Translations under genes and position numbers: made by a program
Notes under the pieces: generated by a model
Told to the model about the DNA's origin: nothing
The model's input: the letters and a program-made list of their open reading frames with translations, nothing else
Databases searched by the model: none
Part shown: piece after piece, positions 31,206 through 31,325 of the stretch
How the letters are laid out: each line of letters begins with the position of its first letter
Position numbering within the stretch: the first letter of the stretch is position 1
NCBI GenBank assembly: GCA_044360435.1
Contig: JBIKKI010000013.1
Span: forward strand, 1 to 31,325
Source: REEB481 sp044360435
GTDB lineage: Bacteria > Bacteroidota > Bacteroidia > NS11-12g > UBA955
DNA: 31,325 nucleotides
Direction of reading: 5' to 3'

Positions 31206-31260
31206 TCGGAGCGCATAAAAAAAGCCACAGAAACTCATTCAAAAGCGCTAAATCACTTTT

Positions 31261-31325
31261 GTTGGGCTCCCCGGTGTAAGTGTTTGTAGCTCATTCTTCG
31301 CACAAACACTAAACCGGGATAAACT
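31261..31325. repeat. Three-stem hairpin, tandem copy 3 (truncated by window)
   Basis: Identical to copy 2 as far as visible; the window ends inside the right-hand bulge, before the GCCCAAC arm. The array therefore continues to the right. Confidence 0.85.

Larger units (their letters stand above)
30952..31325. repeat. 131-bp tandem repeat array, running out of the window
   Basis: Three head-to-tail units with an exact 131-base period: 30952-31082, 31083-31213, and 31214-31325 (cut by the window end). Units are almost identical; differences include GAAACTC context CACC/CACA at ~30966/31097, GGTATAAG versus GGTGTAAG, and CTGCTTG versus CTTCTCG. Each unit is a ~47-base A-rich spacer (CATAAAAAAAGCCAC...), a 76-bp hairpin, and 8 bases (TCGGAGCG). 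131 is not a multiple of three, so this is not a protein repeat. Near-identity implies recent amplification. The array size beyond the edge is unknown. Confidence 0.95.

Noticed and set aside
30952..31325. CRISPR array
   Set aside because: The whole 131-base unit is repeated, including what would be spacers; there are no short repeats with unique spacers and no cas genes.

Overview
The window is about 31 kb of a Bacteroidota (Bacteroidetes) chromosome. Four things point there. The -7 element TAnnTTTG, typical of the phylum's primary sigma factor, recurs just upstream of genes. Several families are characteristic of the phylum (DUF4340, DUF3109, a SusA-like GH13 amylase, DUF5106-type thioredoxin-fold proteins). 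One secreted hydrolase ends in a type A C-terminal sorting domain of the type IX secretion system (T9SS). Shine-Dalgarno sequences are not evident. The genus cannot be named from the sequence; a Chitinophagales/Saprospirales-like lineage is a guess.

Layout. 1-6919 (+): a tight run of adk (3' part), a SIMPL-domain protein, a GT-C type membrane glycosyltransferase, dprA, a SusA-like alpha-amylase, yqgE/algH and prmC, closed by a terminator that also serves the opposing gene. 6950-7573 (-): an AT-hook chromatin-like protein with a well-formed promoter. 7695-9437 (+): dxs, unusually short. 9434-11306 (-): pabA/trpG, tsaB and a LON-domain protein, joined by 4-base start/stop overlaps. 11375-16250: envelope and secreted proteins and a Cys-less alkyltransferase-like protein. 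16341-16413 (-): tRNA-Phe(GAA) with a strong terminator. 16488-16835 (+): an AhpD/carboxymuconolactone decarboxylase-family protein. 16824-26672 (-): a 10-kb co-directional run with DUF3109, purE, pssA, an erythromycin-esterase-like envelope protein, yicC, an EamA transporter, a TerB/DnaJ protein, DUF4340, a 3-methyladenine-DNA glycosylase, a small membrane protein, a methyltransferase, a DHFR-fold reductase and a small ABM-like protein. Most junctions overlap as ATGA or ATGATG, or TTGA in one case, so translational coupling is likely. 26831-28888: an M28 peptidase, a small membrane protein, a TfoX C-terminal-domain protein and a hotdog thioesterase-like protein.

From about 28,950 to the end the character changes. 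The DNA becomes AT-rich and gene-poor. It holds one T9SS-exported alpha/beta hydrolase and a structured repeat. At the right edge a 131-bp unit is repeated in tandem (two complete copies and one cut by the window end). Each unit contains a 76-bp three-stem imperfect hairpin. A diverged solo copy of only the hairpin lies at 29006-29080, with different stem sequences that still pair and with a conserved loop. The AT-rich hydrolase gene is therefore bracketed by copies of the hairpin, like a cassette. This is the best candidate in the window for an undescribed element. Most of the rest is ordinary housekeeping and envelope biology, with some curiosities: a putative esterase fused to a barrel-like tail, a DXS lacking a loop, a degenerate transglutaminase-like protein, and non-ATG starts inside coupled gene pairs.
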